A stretch of 12,744 nucleotides of DNA from Candidatus Yonathbacteria bacterium RIFOXYC2_FULL_47_9 (GTDB lineage: Bacteria; Patescibacteriota; Minisyncoccia; Phycocordibacterales; UBA1550), in assembly GCA_001825115.1 (NCBI GenBank), contig MHUY01000002.1, positions 1 through 12,744 of the forward strand, given 5' to 3'. A program made the position numbers and the translations under genes. Shown one piece after another: positions 1 through 6,648 of this stretch. Position 1 is the stretch's first letter; every line of letters begins with the position of its first letter. The notes beneath the pieces are model-generated. The model was not told the DNA's origin. It ran no database searches and was given only the letters and a program-made list of their open reading frames with translations.

Positions 1-1
1 T

Positions 2-328
2 ATCGATCGCAATAACATTCAGATCGATGGCTTTACAGAAAACATAATGCCCCTCGAGCCACTCGCGCTCAAATGGGCTGCATTCGGCTGGCATGTGCTT
101 GAGATCGATGGGCACAACATGGAAGCAATTGTCGATGCCGTCAATCAGGCGCGCGCCATTTTTGAAAAGCCATCGGTCATCATTGCGCACACGATCCCCG
201 GCAAGAATGTTGATATGTTTGAGTTTGACTACAAGTGGCACGGCAACCCACCCAACAAAGAACAGGGAGAAAAGGCTCTTGCTGAACTCCGCACGCTTGG
301 TGGAAAAATAACAGGTGAACATGAATAA
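2..328 (+). CDS. Transketolase N-terminal subunit, 3' end only (partial)
   Basis: This is the last ~108 codons of the thiamine-diphosphate-binding half of a split transketolase, which moves two-carbon ketol units between sugar phosphates in the non-oxidative pentose phosphate pathway. The reading frame is open from the left edge, so the start and the ThDP-binding GDG motif lie outside the window. Visible family features are the IDGHNMEAI stretch, then KPSVIIAHTIPGKNVD and the DYKWHGNPP stretch near the end, which match the C-terminal part of transketolase N-subunits. Its TAA stop overlaps the start region of the next gene, so the two subunits are translationally coupled. They are expected to form one heteromeric enzyme. 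Family assignment is confident. Confidence 0.93.
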   Translation: MDRNNIQIDGFTENIMPLEPLALKWAAFGWHVLEIDGHNMEAIVDAVNQARAIFEKPSVIIAHTIPGKNVDMFEFDYKWHGNPPNKEQGEKALAELRTLGGKITGEHE

Positions 329-329
329 T

Positions 330-1310
330 ATGACCATACCACTTAACCCAAAACTTTTTGATGCAGATGTAGAGCAGGCACCTATTCGCCAAGGGTTTGG
401 CGAAGGATTGCTTGAGGCAGGGCGTGCAGACGAGCGCGTGGTTGCAATGTGTTGCGACCTCACTGAGTCAACCAAGATGGATGCGTTTGCCAAGGAGTTC
501 CCCAAACGATTTTTTGAAATGGGTATTATGGAGCAGTCGTCAGCATCGGTTGCATCAGGTATGGCAGCGATGGGCAAGGTACCATTTGTTTCTTCGTATG
601 CGATGTTTAGCCCCGGTCGCAATTGGGAGCAGATTCGTACGACTATTTGTTATAACGATCGCCCAGTAAAAATAGCAGGCTCACATGCAGGAGTGTCGGT
701 AGGCCCCGACGGTGGTACACACCAGGCTGTCGAGGATATTGCTCTTACGCGGGTAATTCCGCGTATGGTAGTCATTACGCCGTGCGACAGTATCGAGGCA
801 AAAAAGGCGACCCTCGCGATGGCAAAGACGAACTCACCAACCTACATTCGTCTTGCACGCGAAAAGACGCCCATTATCACAACGGCAGACACACCATTTG
901 AGATTGGTAAGGCACAGATTTTTTACCGCCCCGAGGGTGTGCAGGTAAAAGTCGGCATCATTGCATGTGGGTCGCTTGTCTACAATGCCATCCTGGCGGC
1001 GCGTGATCTCGCGGGCGAGGGGGTAGGGGCGATAGTAATGAACATCGGCACCGTAAAGCCGCTCGATCGCGAGGCGGTCATCGCACTCGCAAAAGAGTGT
1101 GGGACCATTGTGACGGTTGAAGAGCATCAGGTTGCGGGGGGTATGGGTAGCGCGGTCGCAGAGGTGCTTGCGTCCGAACATCCCACACGAATGAAGTTCG
1201 TCGGCGTACAAGATCAGTTTGGTCAGTCGGGTAATCCCCTTGAACTCATCGAGCACTATGGAATGGGAGTATCACATATCAAAGAAGCGGTGCGAAGCCT
1301 AATCTCATAG
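330..1310 (+). CDS. Transketolase C-terminal subunit
   Basis: This is the pyrimidine-binding plus C-terminal domain half of a split transketolase and partner of the gene just upstream. A run of family motifs supports it. FEMGIMEQ carries the catalytic glutamate that contacts the ThDP aminopyrimidine. It is followed by GMAAMGKVPFVSSYAMF, then GVSVGPDGGTHQAVEDI, typical of the transketolase/DXS pyrimidine domain. The C-terminal domain has GSLVYNAILAARDL and TVEEHQVAGGMGSAVAEVL. Three starts compete: GTG 315, ATG 321 and ATG 330. An AGGTGA at 313-318 sits 11 bases before ATG 330 and too close to the other two, so I prefer 330 (326 residues). The starts lie within the upstream stop region. Length is normal for the family. 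It ends 27 bases from a convergent gene, with no obvious terminator between them. Confidence 0.93.
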   Translation: MTIPLNPKLFDADVEQAPIRQGFGEGLLEAGRADERVVAMCCDLTESTKMDAFAKEFPKRFFEMGIMEQSSASVASGMAAMGKVPFVSSYAMFSPGRNWEQIRTTICYNDRPVKIAGSHAGVSVGPDGGTHQAVEDIALTRVIPRMVVITPCDSIEAKKATLAMAKTNSPTYIRLAREKTPIITTADTPFEIGKAQIFYRPEGVQVKVGIIACGSLVYNAILAARDLAGEGVGAIVMNIGTVKPLDREAVIALAKECGTIVTVEEHQVAGGMGSAVAEVLASEHPTRMKFVGVQDQFGQSGNPLELIEHYGMGVSHIKEAVRSLIS

Positions 1311-1337
1311 GCACGACCACTGTTTGAATGTTGGAAC

Positions 1338-2555
1338 TTATTGTTTGTTCTCTAGGCAATAGTCGAGTATTTTTCCTGCGACATCACGCGGAATACCGGT
1401 CGTGGGGTAGTGGTGCATGTCGATATAAGGGAGACTGTTTATTTCGAGCGTTATACAAGGCTCCTGAAGATATGACCGCGATATATCGCGGCTGATAACA
1501 TCGATACCGATTACGGGAATCCTGCAAAGGTCGTATATTTTTTTGAAGAGAGTCAGATTGTCGGGATGGACAACATCAGTAACGTCGTGAATATCCGCCC
1601 CACACGAAAGAATAATCTTGTTGTGTAAATACACTTTTTTGTTAACCGGAAGCGTTTCGTCAAGTGCTACACCTTGTTCTGCGAGCAGTATTTCCGCTTT
1701 GTTTCCGAATTGTATCTTGTGAAGGGTAAAATTTTTCTGATGGGGATCACCGCGAAGTGGGTCTTGGTTTTTTGTATGAATAAGGTCGTTGATCGTGCTA
1801 ATTCCGTCACCAATGACGTTTGGTGCTTCACGCTTGCATACTCCGACCACTTCGCCGTCTACCACGGTGGCTCGATAAATGTATCCTGGAATGAATTTTT
1901 CGACGATGAACTCATTGCTGATCATTCGTGCAACCTGTACTGCTTCAGTTAAACCTTCTTTTGTGTTGATATTGCACGTTGTGTGTCTACTGAGCGAGCC
2001 GGTTCGTGGTTTTACCACAACAGGAAATTCTATTTTCCTTACGCACGAGAGTGCTTCTTGATAATTTTTACAGACTGATCCTTGTGCAACAGGGATACTA
2101 TTTTCATCGAGAAGCACTTTTATTTTTTCTTTATCATTAAGGTCAACGAGATACGCTCTTTCTAGGGTGGCGTGAGGGAGGTCATCAAAAAATCTTTTAA
2201 CGCCGTTAATCTCTAGAGAAAAAATTCCAACATGACTTCTTCCAAAAACCTTAAGTGTTTTTATGGAGATACCGCGTTTTCGTGCTTCGCGAATAATGAC
2301 AAGGGATCGGTTGCGGACACTCTCGTCCGAATCATTCACTCTGACTTCTTGAAAGATACGAAGGGCTAGAAGAGTATTGATGAGACTATAGGTTATTGCT
2401 TTGTTAATGCTTTGTGGTAGTTGGGGTATTTTATTGGCAAGTCCGACAGGTATCAAAAATGATGTGAGTATTGAAAATATGCCCCCAATCCTTTCAGGAA
2501 TATGTGCTGAATCGGTTATGTAGGGGTCACAGTGAGGGCAGGGGTTTTTACTCAT
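1338..2555 (-). CDS. ATP-grasp ligase, cyanophycin-synthetase-like
   Basis: This is probably an ATP-dependent carboxylate-amine ligase. From roughly residue 145 the protein follows the ATP-grasp domain of cyanophycin synthetase (CphA) and related ligases. It has EFPVVVKPRTGSLSRHT (nucleotide-binding lysine and glycine-rich loop), EKFIPGYIYRATVVDGEVVG, then NVIGDGISTINDLI and KNQDPLRGD. Later come DVTDVVHPDN and the metal-binding CITLEINSLP near the C-terminus. It lacks the Mur-ligase half of true CphA, so polymer synthesis is unlikely. The N-terminal ~140 residues are not recognised; they open with a CPHC pair (possibly metal-binding) and a hydrophobic stretch. I chose ATG 2555; a TTG at 2573 would add six residues, but neither has a clear Shine-Dalgarno. 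A TGC-TAGTAT extended -10 lies at 2583-2588. The substrate is unknown. Confidence 0.8.
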   Translation of the reverse strand: MSKNPCPHCDPYITDSAHIPERIGGIFSILTSFLIPVGLANKIPQLPQSINKAITYSLINTLLALRIFQEVRVNDSDESVRNRSLVIIREARKRGISIKTLKVFGRSHVGIFSLEINGVKRFFDDLPHATLERAYLVDLNDKEKIKVLLDENSIPVAQGSVCKNYQEALSCVRKIEFPVVVKPRTGSLSRHTTCNINTKEGLTEAVQVARMISNEFIVEKFIPGYIYRATVVDGEVVGVCKREAPNVIGDGISTINDLIHTKNQDPLRGDPHQKNFTLHKIQFGNKAEILLAEQGVALDETLPVNKKVYLHNKIILSCGADIHDVTDVVHPDNLTLFKKIYDLCRIPVIGIDVISRDISRSYLQEPCITLEINSLPYIDMHHYPTTGIPRDVAGKILDYCLENKQ

Positions 2556-2582
2556 GGTAGGCGTGTTTGGCAAGATTCTTTA

Positions 2583-2591
2583 ATACTAGCA
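2583..2591 (-). promoter_or_regulatory. Possible extended -10 promoter of the ATP-grasp gene
   Basis: On the minus strand TGC is followed directly by TAGTAT, an extended -10 element, 10-30 bases before the candidate starts. No good -35 is visible. It lies just downstream of the terminator of the preceding minus-strand gene, so the ATP-grasp gene is likely transcribed on its own. Confidence 0.4.
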
Positions 2592-2604
2592 GGTAACAAT
2601 GCAA

Positions 2605-2637
2605 ATAAAAAACGCGGAGGAAATAGTCCTCCGCGTT
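2605..2637 (-). terminator. Rho-independent terminator after the His-rich peptide gene
   Basis: A perfect 11-bp GC-rich stem (AACGCGGAGGA at 2611-2621 pairing with 2627-2637) with a 5-base loop. On the minus strand it is followed by a T-rich run (TTTTTTATTT), so it terminates minus-strand transcription. The minus-strand 3' arm CCTCCGCGT is also complementary to the ribosome-binding region of the gene it ends. Confidence 0.85.
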
Positions 2638-2670
2638 AAAGCAGGTTATAATGCATTGTCGGTCGCATCA

Positions 2671-2865
2671 TTACTTGCTGTTTCGCTCGTCGCGACTCTT
2701 TCGAAAGCCACAGTCGTAATCTTTGTTGTCCTTAATCTTGTCGTCAGAATTTGGACTTATGAGCCAGTCAAGAACACCTTGATCGTGCGGCTTTTTATAA
2801 GATCCATCAGGTTTACTGCCGTCATTCTCTCCATCTTTATGATGGTCATGGTGCTTGCAACTCAT
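2671..2865 (-). CDS. Small His/Asp/Lys-rich peptide (64 aa), unknown function
   Basis: I do not recognise this gene. It begins MSCKHHDHHKDGEND, a cluster of four histidines and a cysteine that could bind a transition metal. It is strongly hydrophilic throughout and has one short hydrophobic patch (GVLDWLISP) mid-chain and a DYDCGFRKS segment near the end, so it has two cysteines in all. There is no signal peptide or membrane segment. Support for expression is good: a GGAGG Shine-Dalgarno six bases before ATG 2865, a TTGCAT/17 bp/TATTAT promoter at 2908-2936 and a strong terminator right after the stop. An upstream in-frame ATG at 2919 is ignored because it has no ribosome-binding site and lies beside the promoter. 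It could be a metal-binding peptide or a substrate for a modifying enzyme. Confidence 0.65.
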   Translation of the reverse strand: MSCKHHDHHKDGENDGSKPDGSYKKPHDQGVLDWLISPNSDDKIKDNKDYDCGFRKSRDERNSK

Positions 2866-2907
2866 GGTACACCTCCGCGTATAAAAGTGCAAAATCGTAC
2901 TGTTCTC

Positions 2908-2936
2908 ATAATAACACATATTATAAAATTATGCAA
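2908..2936 (-). promoter_or_regulatory. Sigma70-like promoter for the His-rich peptide
   Basis: On the minus strand, TTGCAT (2931-2936) is followed by 17 bases and TATTAT (2908-2913). It sits between the terminator of the PEP-CTERM gene and the His-rich peptide, giving an untranslated leader of about 35 bases. Confidence 0.6.
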
Positions 2937-2944
2937 GGTGAAAA

Positions 2945-2979
2945 CAAAAAACGGCGAAGGATGAAAATCCTTCGCCGTT
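2945..2979 (-). terminator. Rho-independent terminator after the PEP-CTERM gene
   Basis: A perfect 13-bp stem (2950-2962 pairing with 2967-2979) with a 4-base loop. It is followed on the minus strand by TTTTTTGTTTT. It lies 18 bases past the stop of the PEP-CTERM gene. Confidence 0.9.
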
Positions 2980-2996
2980 AACCTTTAAACAAGGTG

Positions 2997-3710
2997 CTAT
3001 TTGATGCGTGCTTCTTGCAAACCATTCTTCCGGCGAACTGCGTAGCCGATGACCAGGAGGCCGGAGGCGAGGAGCCAAAATGCTTTGGGTTCCGGGACGA
3101 CGGCGACGTTTTGGCCGGCACGAATAATGAGACCCTCGTCGGTGAATCCTCCCGGACCGGTGAACTTGACGACGTACATCGTGTTGGACCAGTCGAAAGT
3201 ATCGACATATCCGCAGCCACTACCACCACCACCAAACATCGTGGGGCAGTCTGTCGTTGACATGATGTCCCACACGTACGTGTTGATTTCTGCAAGCAGG
3301 AGAGGAGGATTAGGAAGCCCTTCTGCCCACCCCCGGAGTGAACCGTAGTCCACAATTCGTGTACCAGAAAACTCACCCGCTAAAAGAAGATCAAGAATCG
3401 ACCATGCCCGTGCATACTGTGCCGGCGTAAACTTTACCGGCGCCCCCGCTTGCACATCCGCATACGTGTAGTACATTGCTTGACTAGAAAATCCCACCGG
3501 GGTTCGTGCATTGTAGTCGTTGAACATTACGAGCAGTGGCCCGCTGTCCGCGACCGTTTCGATGAGCCCCGCATACACATCTGGCGTACCAGCAGGGTAA
3601 GGGGTCGAGAGACCTCCGGGACCGGTGGCATACCCGTCGTAGACGACGACAGCTTGTGCTGGGGTGGTAAGTGCAAAAAATGCCACGAGTAAAGCGATGA
3701 AATGGTTCAT
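2997..3710 (-). CDS. Secreted PEP-CTERM domain protein
   Basis: This is probably an exported surface protein anchored or processed by an exosortase. Residues 1-20 form a signal peptide (hydrophobic core, TTPAQA cleavage site). The mature part (about 21-200) is not recognised; it is rich in Gly, Pro and Tyr and has a GGGGSG turn flanked by two cysteines (DCPT, GCGY). The C-terminus shows the full PEP-CTERM tripartite signal: VPEP at residues 205-208, a hydrophobic helix (AFWLLASGLLVIGYAV) and the basic RRK, followed by a nine-residue tail. The PEP-CTERM signal is known to be recognised by EpsH/XrtA-type exosortases; no exosortase lies in this window. AGGAG seven to eight bases before ATG 3710 fixes the start. 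It has its own near-consensus promoter and terminator, so it is a single-gene unit. Confidence 0.85.
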   Translation of the reverse strand: MNHFIALLVAFFALTTPAQAVVVYDGYATGPGGLSTPYPAGTPDVYAGLIETVADSGPLLVMFNDYNARTPVGFSSQAMYYTYADVQAGAPVKFTPAQYARAWSILDLLLAGEFSGTRIVDYGSLRGWAEGLPNPPLLLAEINTYVWDIMSTTDCPTMFGGGGSGCGYVDTFDWSNTMYVVKFTGPGGFTDEGLIIRAGQNVAVVPEPKAFWLLASGLLVIGYAVRRKNGLQEARIK

Positions 3711-3766
3711 TTCGATCTCCTAAAGAGGTTGATTGCAAGAAGTTTCAGAGAACTAATACTTTATAA

Positions 3767-3795
3767 AGTGTAGCGTACTACCGTAGTTTTGTCAA
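3767..3795 (-). promoter_or_regulatory. Strong sigma70-like promoter for the PEP-CTERM gene
   Basis: On the minus strand, consensus TTGACA (3790-3795) is followed by a 17-base spacer and TACACT (3767-3772), giving a leader of about 50 bases before ATG 3710. Confidence 0.8.
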
Positions 3796-3811
3796 GGGCG
3801 CGTGGGGCTGA

Positions 3812-4384
3812 CTAGTTGAGAGTGAGGGTACACTTTGTACCTGTTCCCGAGTTTTCGTAGGCAGCTCCCCGTATACATTTTTGGTTTGGTCGATCAAGGT
3901 ACCATTCGATTTTAGCAGTCGAGCAATTTCCTGCGTTGCGGCACATATAAAAAGATCCTTGGTAGGCAATACCAGAGCCGACATCTACTAACTTTAACGT
4001 GGGAAGAGAGGGGAGGTAGGGGGCAAGAGCGTTGAGTACGGTCGCATTTTCGGAAAAATTTATAAAAGGAAAGGCATAGCGACAAATGCTCCCCGTGTCA
4101 TAGTTTCCCGAACCCGTAGGTGTATAATCCCCAAGACACCAATACGCAGTGTTTCCTGTTGCGGGGTATTGTCCTGTGCCTGCTGCGTCATACGCGAGCT
4201 GAAGCGCTTTTACATACTCACCCACAATCTGATTTCTCTGCGTGTCATCCGCCTTTTTTCGCGCACTCTGCACCGACGAGAGCACGACACTCGAGAGTAG
4301 TCCCATAATCGAAATCACCACCAAGAGTTCAATGAGGGTGAACCCTCGTGTGTATTCCCCTCGATATTTTTTGTTCATCCCCAT
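3812..4384 (-). CDS. Type IV pilin-like protein (pseudopilin), full length
   Basis: This is a pseudopilin or minor pilin of a type IV pilus or secretion machine, likely inserted in the membrane and then assembled. Residues 1-14 are a basic leader ending in RG. Prepilin peptidase should cut before F15, leaving FTLIELLVVISIMGLLSSVVLSS, with the glutamate at mature position +5 and the long N-terminal helix. The helix continues into RKKADDTQRNQIVGEYVKAL. The C-terminal globular domain (about 65-190) contains six cysteines, suggesting disulfides. At 190 residues it is a normal length for a pseudopilin, unlike the two short copies at 7681 and 11034. The first ~145 coding bases match those copies almost exactly. 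The start could be ATG 4384 or ATG 4378; neither has a convincing Shine-Dalgarno. Confidence 0.88.
   Translation of the reverse strand: MGMNKKYRGEYTRGFTLIELLVVISIMGLLSSVVLSSVQSARKKADDTQRNQIVGEYVKALQLAYDAAGTGQYPATGNTAYWCLGDYTPTGSGNYDTGSICRYAFPFINFSENATVLNALAPYLPSLPTLKLVDVGSGIAYQGSFYMCRNAGNCSTAKIEWYLDRPNQKCIRGAAYENSGTGTKCTLTLN
4203..4349 (-). repeat. Pilin 5' repeat, copy 1
   Basis: This ~147-bp block encodes the GFTLIELL segment to the EYVKAL segment. It is almost identical to 7775-7921 and clearly related to 11113-11257. Similarity stops abruptly after the EYVKAL codons. Here it lies within a full-length pilin gene. Confidence 0.85.
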
Positions 4385-4405
4385 AGCCGTATTATTCGTA
4401 CCTCA

Positions 4406-4434
4406 AGTATACCGAAACCAAGGTGTATCCGCAA
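4406..4434 (-). promoter_or_regulatory. Promoter of full-length pilin
   Basis: On the minus strand, TTGCGG (4429-4434), 17 bases, then TATACT (4406-4411). The -10 and nearby bases resemble those upstream of the other two pilin copies. It diverges from the block 1 promoter starting at 4455. Confidence 0.6.
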
Positions 4435-4454
4435 TATGGCGTATCTCCAAGCTG

Positions 4455-4483
4455 TTGACGTATTGTTAAAATAATGTTACCAT
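4455..4483 (+). promoter_or_regulatory. Promoter for block 1
   Basis: TTGACG (4455-4460), a 17-base spacer, then TACCAT (4478-4483). Transcription should start near 4490, within a 14-bp palindrome, and give a leader of about 40 bases before ATG 4531. Confidence 0.6.
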
Positions 4484-4484
4484 A

Positions 4485-4498
4485 AACTAAATTTAGTT
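4485..4498 (+). promoter_or_regulatory. Candidate operator palindrome at the block 1 start site
   Basis: AACTAAATTTAGTT is a perfect 14-bp palindrome two bases past the -10 element, over the expected transcription start. That is where a dimeric repressor would bind. It is AT-rich with no U-run, so a terminator or strong RNA hairpin is unlikely. No candidate repressor gene is visible in the window. Confidence 0.45.
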
Positions 4499-4530
4499 CT
4501 TTGTAATTATTAACATCCTCGGAGGGTGAA

Positions 4531-5022
4531 ATGGATAATCTAAAGAAACTTGTAGTAACTGAGGTTATTGCAGTAATTGAGCTAATGATAGTAACCGCCA
4601 AAGAAGAAAGGCGAAAGGCGATTGAGGAGTCTCGGTATCACAAGGGTGCCATGGAATCTCGATATGACACCTTTAAAGAAGAAGCTCAATACTTGATGGC
4701 TGCGCAAGATCTACGGATAAAAGAACTTTCGAGTACTGTATCCGTTCTAAGGGCGTTATTATTAATGCCGACCACTCAGAAAGAAAAAATAGGAATCTAT
4801 GCATTAGTCGAGATTGAAGATGTTGACGATGGGACACTTGCAACTTACCTCATTTTGCCTGAAGGTGGCGGTGTAACCTGCAGTGTTGGCGGTAGAAATA
4901 TCTTTACAGTTAGTGTAACCTCACCGCTCGCACAAGCCTTATTAGGGCTCAGGAATGAGGGCGAGGTTGAACTAAGTGTATGTGGTATTAAAAAATACTT
5001 CACCGTAGTATCTGTTTCGTAG
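4531..5022 (+). CDS. GreA/GreB-like C-terminal domain protein with helical N-terminus
   Basis: Residues 1-80 are predicted to be helical and rich in Glu, Lys and Arg, and include MESRYDTFKEEAQYL, seen in a divergent GreA/B-like family. Residues ~87-163 fit the FKBP-like C-terminal domain of Gre factors: IGIYALVEIED, then TYLILPEGGG, then VSVTSPLAQALLGLRNEGEVEL, whose SPLAxALLG is the clearest signature. In known Gre factors the N-terminal coiled coil enters the RNA polymerase secondary channel and an acidic tip helps rescue backtracked complexes. Whether this divergent protein does so is not evident. A GGAGGG Shine-Dalgarno upstream of ATG 4531 supports the start. It is the first gene of block 1, 26 bases before the kinase gene, and may regulate transcription of that block or of wider targets. 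Confidence 0.7.
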   Translation: MDNLKKLVVTEVIAVIELMIVTAKEERRKAIEESRYHKGAMESRYDTFKEEAQYLMAAQDLRIKELSSTVSVLRALLLMPTTQKEKIGIYALVEIEDVDDGTLATYLILPEGGGVTCSVGGRNIFTVSVTSPLAQALLGLRNEGEVELSVCGIKKYFTVVSVS

Positions 5023-5048
5023 ACGGTTTTATCAGAGGAGGTTCAGTC

Positions 5049-5627
5049 ATGAATACAAATCTACCAAAACTCGTTGTTATCGAAGGTGTTGATTCTGTTG
5101 GGAAAACAACGCTCGCAAGAAGGCTTGAAACTGAACTTGGGTACTCATATCTTTATACCCCACAAGTTCCGCTCAGTACTATTCGGGGAATGATTGAAGA
5201 AATGGGCGACATAAATACTCGCTTTTTCTACTATCTTTTATCTGTCGTAGCAGTACAACCTCAATTAAGAGATATGCTTGCGTCGGGTAAAAGAGTTGTT
5301 GTTGATAGGTATATTTATTCGACAATGGCGATGCATTCAGTGCTTGGCGCATCTGTAAAATCTGTTTCCATGAGAGAATTGCCAATTCTTTGGCCGGACA
5401 TGAGTTTTCTCTTGACCACAGATACTGATATTAGGGTAGAGAGGATGAATATTCGCGCAAAGCAGCCGACACACGATAAAAAGATAGAACGCTTCGTAAA
5501 AGAAGCTGAAGATGCGGTAGAAATTTATCGATCTTTTAGTGAGTTAATTCCAGTTGACACGACGTTCTTGAATGTTGACGGGGTGTTCCACAAGGTAAAA
5601 TGCTTGTTAAGGAGGCAATTATGTTAA
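5049..5627 (+). CDS. Thymidylate-kinase-like P-loop nucleotide kinase
   Basis: This is probably a (deoxy)nucleoside monophosphate kinase, transferring the ATP gamma-phosphate to a nucleotide or related phosphate. The Walker A loop GVDSVGKT is at residues 13-20, preceded by KLVVIE as in thymidylate kinase. DRY at 86-88 (VVVDRYIYST) matches the DR(Y/H) substrate-binding motif of dTMP kinases. RVERMNIRAKQP at ~130-145 would be the LID region. At 192 residues it is slightly short for Tmk. Divergence in the substrate pocket and its setting beside a radical SAM enzyme suggest a specialised paralog, not the housekeeping enzyme. AGAGGAGG before ATG 5049 is a strong Shine-Dalgarno. Its end overlaps the next gene by seven bases, so the two are translationally coupled. 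Confidence 0.8.
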   Translation: MNTNLPKLVVIEGVDSVGKTTLARRLETELGYSYLYTPQVPLSTIRGMIEEMGDINTRFFYYLLSVVAVQPQLRDMLASGKRVVVDRYIYSTMAMHSVLGASVKSVSMRELPILWPDMSFLLTTDTDIRVERMNIRAKQPTHDKKIERFVKEAEDAVEIYRSFSELIPVDTTFLNVDGVFHKVKCLLRRQLC

Positions 5628-6577
5628 AAATCTTTAATCAACTTGTTGCTGAAGGGAAGGTGGAAATTTCTCGATTGACCAATACTCGAGTTAAAGTTCA
5701 CACCCCGTGTCAATGGACATGTAATTTTTGCCACATGGAAGGAAATCATAGTTCGGTCTCAATCCGTGACATCAAGGTCCTTGAAGATACCATCCTTATT
5801 TTTCGTGAGAAGTTTGGATTTAACGACGTGCATTTTACGGGTGGTGAGCCATTAATTCATCCGCACATCGTTGAATACATATCTCTTGCAAAGCAACACG
5901 GCTTTACAGTAAAGATGACGACAAATGCGCAAGCAAGTGTTGAACGATTCCTTGATCTGGTGGCAGTGGGATTAAGCGAACTCAATGTGAGTATTCATAC
6001 ATTGAGCGGGAAATCTCTTGCTGAGATTATGTCTCCCCCAAGAAGTGTTTTGTGGGGCGAAAGAGCCATAGCAAAACAGATTGATGTCATCGGCGCCCTA
6101 AAGGACTCTTTGCCTGTTAAGGTTAATACGGTTGCTGGGAGTGATGTTGACTCTGTGTTGCAGGTTGCAGAACTTGTGAAAAAAATAGGTGTGTCATGGC
6201 GAGTTATGGACGAACTTGACCACCCGGAAGTTTCTTTTGCAACAATTATGGCTGTTGTTGAGGAAATGCAAGCAATACCAACGATGGCACACTTGATTCG
6301 AGGAAGTTCAAGTTGCGCGATAACAATGACTTGTGTTGATGGGTTTAGTTTTAAGGTGAAAATGATTCGCCCGTTCAAGCTAAAAGGAATGTGTGACGAT
6401 TGTCAGATTGACGCAATTGGTAAATGCAAAGAGTATGCTTATGGTCCGCGCCTTGAGGGCGGATTGGTGGATATGAAAGTTCGTTCGTGTTTATATAGAA
6501 ACGAAGAGGGTTATGTTCAGTCAGTTCAAAACTACTTTGACCATCCGTTTGCCAGCGCACTTTTTTCCGAAGCATAG
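5621..6577 (+). CDS. MoaA-like radical SAM enzyme, unknown substrate
   Basis: This is a radical S-adenosylmethionine enzyme. The [4Fe-4S] motif CX3CX2C is at residues 30-37 (CQWTCNFC) and the SAM-binding GGEP at 74-77 (FTGGEP). A C-terminal cysteine set (MCDDC, GKC, then RSCLYR) with an intervening PRL resembles the auxiliary cluster of GTP 3',8-cyclase MoaA, but the MoaA C-terminal GG tail is missing and no other molybdopterin gene is nearby. This is more likely a MoaA-like enzyme acting on another substrate, perhaps a nucleotide, given the coupled kinase. AAGGAGG at 5609-5615 points to ATG 5621. An in-frame TTG at 5603 or ATG at 5600 would add a few residues but lack a ribosome-binding site. 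It is followed by a strong terminator, so the block 1 operon has three genes. Confidence 0.85.
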   Translation: MLKIFNQLVAEGKVEISRLTNTRVKVHTPCQWTCNFCHMEGNHSSVSIRDIKVLEDTILIFREKFGFNDVHFTGGEPLIHPHIVEYISLAKQHGFTVKMTTNAQASVERFLDLVAVGLSELNVSIHTLSGKSLAEIMSPPRSVLWGERAIAKQIDVIGALKDSLPVKVNTVAGSDVDSVLQVAELVKKIGVSWRVMDELDHPEVSFATIMAVVEEMQAIPTMAHLIRGSSSCAITMTCVDGFSFKVKMIRPFKLKGMCDDCQIDAIGKCKEYAYGPRLEGGLVDMKVRSCLYRNEEGYVQSVQNYFDHPFASALFSEA

Positions 6578-6591
6578 GTTCTTCATTGCGA

Positions 6592-6625
6592 GAAGGGGAT
6601 GATAGTTCATTCCCTTCTTTTTTTT
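6592..6625 (+). terminator. Terminator of the Gre-like/kinase/radical SAM operon
   Basis: An 11-bp stem (GAAGGGGATGA at 6592-6602 pairing with 6607-6617, one G-T pair), a 4-base loop and a run of eight T. It lies 15 bases past the radical SAM stop. Confidence 0.92.
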
Positions 6626-6636
6626 ATTAAAAATGT

Positions 6637-6647
6637 TATATTATAAT
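6637..6647 (+). promoter_or_regulatory. -10 element(s) abutting the CYTH start codon
   Basis: Overlapping TATATT (6637-6642) and TATAAT (6642-6647) end just before ATG 6649. The first would place the RNA start at about the ATG, giving a leaderless message. No Shine-Dalgarno is present. The -35 region would lie in the T-run of the preceding terminator and is not recognisable. Confidence 0.5.
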
Positions 6648-6648
6648 C

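Noticed and set aside
834..1256. Antisense frames over the transketolase, PEP-CTERM, pilin and radical SAM genes (e.g. 834-1256, 3049-3348, 5995-6378)
   Set aside because: They overlap well-supported genes, lack ribosome-binding sites and show no recognisable domains.
2599..2964. Plus-strand 121-codon frame over the His-rich peptide
   Set aside because: It runs through two hairpin terminators and lacks a ribosome-binding site; the minus-strand reading has promoter, Shine-Dalgarno and terminator.
5049..5627. Calling the kinase tmk (housekeeping dTMP kinase)
   Set aside because: The P-loop and DRY fit the family, but it is short and coupled to a radical SAM gene; substrate identity cannot be read from sequence.
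5621..6577. Calling the radical SAM gene moaA
   Set aside because: The C-terminal GG tail is absent, the auxiliary cysteine spacing differs and no other molybdopterin genes are nearby.
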